A stretch of 64,000 nucleotides of DNA from Oscillibacter sp. 1-3 (GTDB lineage Bacteria; Bacillota; Clostridia; Oscillospirales; Oscillospiraceae), in NCBI RefSeq assembly GCF_000403435.2, contig NZ_KE159707.1, forward strand, positions 188,274-252,273. Reading direction: 5' to 3'. Below the pieces are notes generated by a model. The model was not told the origin of the DNA. It did no database searches and saw nothing but the letters and a program-made list of their open reading frames with translations. Shown one piece after another: positions 62,901 to 64,000 of this stretch. A program made the translations under genes and the position numbers. Positions within the stretch are counted from its first letter, which is position 1. Every line of letters starts with the position of its first letter.

Positions 62901-64000
62901 CGACGGTGGCCCCGAAGCCGTAGCGGATCAGCTCATCCTCATAGGAAAGCTGGCAGGCCGCAATGGCGCACATCAAATCATCATAGCCCTCTTTTACGGC
63001 AACACTGCATACCGCCTGTACATTGGGATAATCAACCAGAGCCGCCGTGATTTCCACCCGGCCCAGCTTGTGCGCGGTCAGTGTATTGTCGGAGACGGAA
63101 ACGACCTCTGGGTCGCTGCTGGTGAGGGTGTACCGCGCTCCGGCCGGGATGGTGGTTACTGTAACCGCTTCTGTCTCGCCAATAGAAAGGTCAAGGGTTT
63201 CGGGAGAAATAAAAATCTGCGGTGTATCGGGTGGAGGCGCATCTACAATTTGGAGCTTTGTTTCCTTCCAGTCCAGTAGTTCGCTGGCATCCCTATTGAT
63301 AGCAATAACGTAAATAGAACTATTGGGCTCGAATGCCATGCCAGGGATAATATCTGTTGCCGGTAACTCGGTGTACCTATCTCTGCTCTGAATTAAAAAC
63401 ACCCGTCCAGGCTCTCCGTCTCCCCAGTCTGTTTCAATAGACACATCAGCTGTTTCTGTGGAGCCATACTCAAATTTTTGGGGTTGGCCCAACAAATCAG
63501 AGGTTATGCCATCTCGAATCAGGGAAACAGACCGAATAGAAACCTTTTGCTCAGGAGGCGGCTCATCTGGATCGTCCAAAAGGACGTACGGAATGTTTTC
63601 GTTCTCCGCAAATTGGTGCGCATAGGAATCTTTGTAACAATGTATCGTCAGTTTTTTGCAGTTCTCAAATGTACTTGCATCCATGTCTGTTACACTTTTG
63701 GGGATTGTGATACGTTCTAATCTGGTGCAATTTCTGAACGCATAAACGCTTAATGTAGTGACACCCTCTGGAATGATAATGCTTTGCAGATTGGAACAAT
63801 TAGAAAATGCGTTCTGGGAAATTAGGGTGACGCTATCAGGGATGTTAATACTTTTTAGGCTTGTGCAATCCTGAAAGGTGCTAAACCCGACTTCCGTTAT
63901 TCCTTCCGGGAGTACAACTTGAGTCAGATTTGAAGCACCAGAAAATGCGCGCCAGGAAATGTCAGAAACACTGCCTGGTACAGTAAACGTACTCTCGGAC
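59977..64000 (-). CDS. Giant surface protein: LRR, BIG2, lipase, RTX-like and SLH domains (partial)
   Basis: At least 1340 residues; open at the window edge, so the N-terminus and signal peptide are missing. In order: BspA-type leucine-rich repeats of about 23 residues (LPEGITEVGFSTFQDCTSLK, IPDSVTLISQNAFSNCSNLQ), a linker, a BIG2-like domain (SLDLSIGETEAVTVTTIPAG, LTSSDPEVVSVSDNTLTAHK), a class 3 lipase with the GHSLGGAIA nucleophile elbow, one or two RTX/hemolysin-type motifs (LLGGDGNDYLVGSSINDILV), a beta domain, two InlB/Flg_new-like repeats (SGKRFVRWEASGGTIEDY, TATPDIGYVLDTLTVTD) and three SLH domains (FTDLRSVGTWYHEAVDYVLR-NGLMGGYGN; FTDVAPSAWYATAITWAAEC; FNDESEISGYALEALRWAVE). It should sit on secondary cell-wall polymers through SLH and act on lipids or bind host surfaces. 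It is cargo of the mobilizable element. Confidence 0.9.
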   Translation of the reverse strand, partial: SESTFTVPGSVSDISWRAFSGASNLTQVVLPEGITEVGFSTFQDCTSLKSINIPDSVTLISQNAFSNCSNLQSIIIPEGVTTLSVYAFRNCTRLERITIPKSVTDMDASTFENCKKLTIHCYKDSYAHQFAENENIPYVLLDDPDEPPPEQKVSIRSVSLIRDGITSDLLGQPQKFEYGSTETADVSIETDWGDGEPGRVFLIQSRDRYTELPATDIIPGMAFEPNSSIYVIAINRDASELLDWKETKLQIVDAPPPDTPQIFISPETLDLSIGETEAVTVTTIPAGARYTLTSSDPEVVSVSDNTLTAHKLGRVEITAALVDYPNVQAVCSVAVKEGYDDLMCAIAACQLSYEDELIRYGFGATVETFADAAIGPDRTLWNWAVWDAPLSDFYKDVLGAWKIVNVVSEPSGLFAVALDNAERNQRIIAFRGTESPKDIWADIEFAVLNKLPEQFSDAVDFYKRSIGDGRQILLTGHSLGGAIACYISLLTGERAELFNGANGLIMEDAYFAGGEEIYKHFHSAGDWNFTNHVTESKNNAFQFSLGTATFNEAVAYPNADRLPVQIHAPALTATTGAVGKNSCHDLCSMLEYDRSSGRFWLTQSTPYRQTLPEVRQFEMTRVDGLAFIENALNFVKTPLWLDALSLALKQCEIISNQDHLQIRFSFGSSGDDEIIDKNLIEQVVLLGGDGNDYLVGSSINDILVGGLGRNAMDGGPMNDLYVITGTSDQYINDCSGVDDIYIPSRVRVRSYENPTDKVDEYYVLTLTNGQRIMINKNRKQDFDNRFRVYSMDGTSCGSYRTVPQETETRMIALAAEDELAEAANGLPITTLEISGRDLILEVQGDAGNSVGTVNTTADSFPLYKPYGYFYYDRQEETLRAHLFGGSGEVRISSADPVAQTVACTSIFHNAEDDLPLKRFTAEIDLQASETILTPSCVVEEPAVPFRVMDNSGNTEDIPAKTEDLTAPPKPDTPEQPTHHTLTVTSGSGSGSYSAGTRISISATIPSGKRFVRWEASGGTIEDYLSASTYFVMPNGDVTLTAILTDESTGGTSGGSSGSNGWSTSTTYAVTVEKPEHGKVTSNRTNAASGSTIALTATPDIGYVLDTLTVTDSRGNEVKLTAQSGGKYTFTMPSRAVTVKATFTLLLDDTQKPCDGGADCPSRSFTDLRSVGTWYHEAVDYVLRNGLMGGYGNGLFGPDNHLSRAQLAQILYNREGKPAVTGGSAFTDVAPSAWYATAITWAAECGIVGGYGNGMFGPNDNITREQLAVMLWRYSGSPVATNKELHFNDESEISGYALEALRWAVENGILNGYGDGRLGPQRQATRAQVAQMLKNYLESYQ

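Overview
The window looks like a chromosomal piece of a GC-rich, spore-forming Clostridia of the gut Oscillospiraceae type (Oscillibacter / Flavonifractor / Lawsonibacter-like; genus not determined). The basis is GC-rich housekeeping genes with strong GGAGG ribosome sites, spoIIR, an MEP-pathway ispE, dapF, sdaAA/sdaAB, a protein with S-layer homology domains, and mobile elements of the Tn4451/TnpX and Tn916 kinds. GC-rich housekeeping blocks alternate with AT-richer accessory blocks.

Layout. 1-930: tail of a probable O-antigen ligase-like gene, a small inverted-repeat element, a broken tRNA-Pro-like sequence and an intact tRNA-Pro(UGG). 1-8.8 kb: an accessory region at the tRNA, with a catalytic-domain-less serine recombinase, an XRE regulator, a small HTH gene split by an IS5/IS427-type element, and a decayed Mu-like prophage (transposase N-terminus, gpT-like capsid, gpI-like protease, DUF3486) in which almost every gene carries a stop, frameshift or insertion. 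9.0-15.8 kb: housekeeping, all on the minus strand (spoIIR, ispE, DUF1015, ThrH-like phosphatase, ECF sigma with anti-sigma, ychF). 15.9-20.5 kb: nested dead elements (IS5 remnant, integrase remnant, IS3 remnant, two inverted copies of one IS) around a WYL regulator and a DJ-1/PfpI gene. 21.3-26.3 kb: remains of a Tn916-like conjugative element (sigma-like Orf7, broken Orf8) with an AraC-GNAT/MATE cargo pair and a TnpW + truncated TnpX module. 26.5-32.4 kb: a candidate defence operon, a PD-(D/E)xK-like/nSTAND NTPase followed by an FRG-domain gene; the long NTPase frame is cut by a single in-frame TGA. 32.4-36.5 kb: an IS1595-type element that itself contains a small palindromic insertion, and three decayed serine recombinase genes.

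37-55.4 kb: mostly housekeeping or secreted functions: a secreted M14-like metallopeptidase, dapF, a dicarboxylate/amino-acid symporter, a SUKH protein, serine dehydratase, DegV, a NUDIX-DUF3783-DUF523 cluster, an NCS2 permease with a short leader ORF and terminator, birA, a paired chromate transporter, and an SH3b/BIG2 membrane protein. 55.5-64 kb: a mobilizable element with intact TnpX and TnpW-like genes, a run of at least 12 consecutive hairpins, a MobA/MobL relaxase, DUF3847, a hairpin-rich probable oriT, and as cargo a very large LRR-BIG-lipase-RTX-SLH surface protein that runs off the window end.

The main candidates for something undescribed are: (1) the hairpin array at 57458-57896, where stems differ but loops share AAAATG/ATTTTG; (2) a family of about 150-160 bp inverted-repeat elements inserted at TA, with three near-identical copies and several diverged relatives sharing internal boxes; and (3) the nSTAND/FRG operon with its in-frame TGA.
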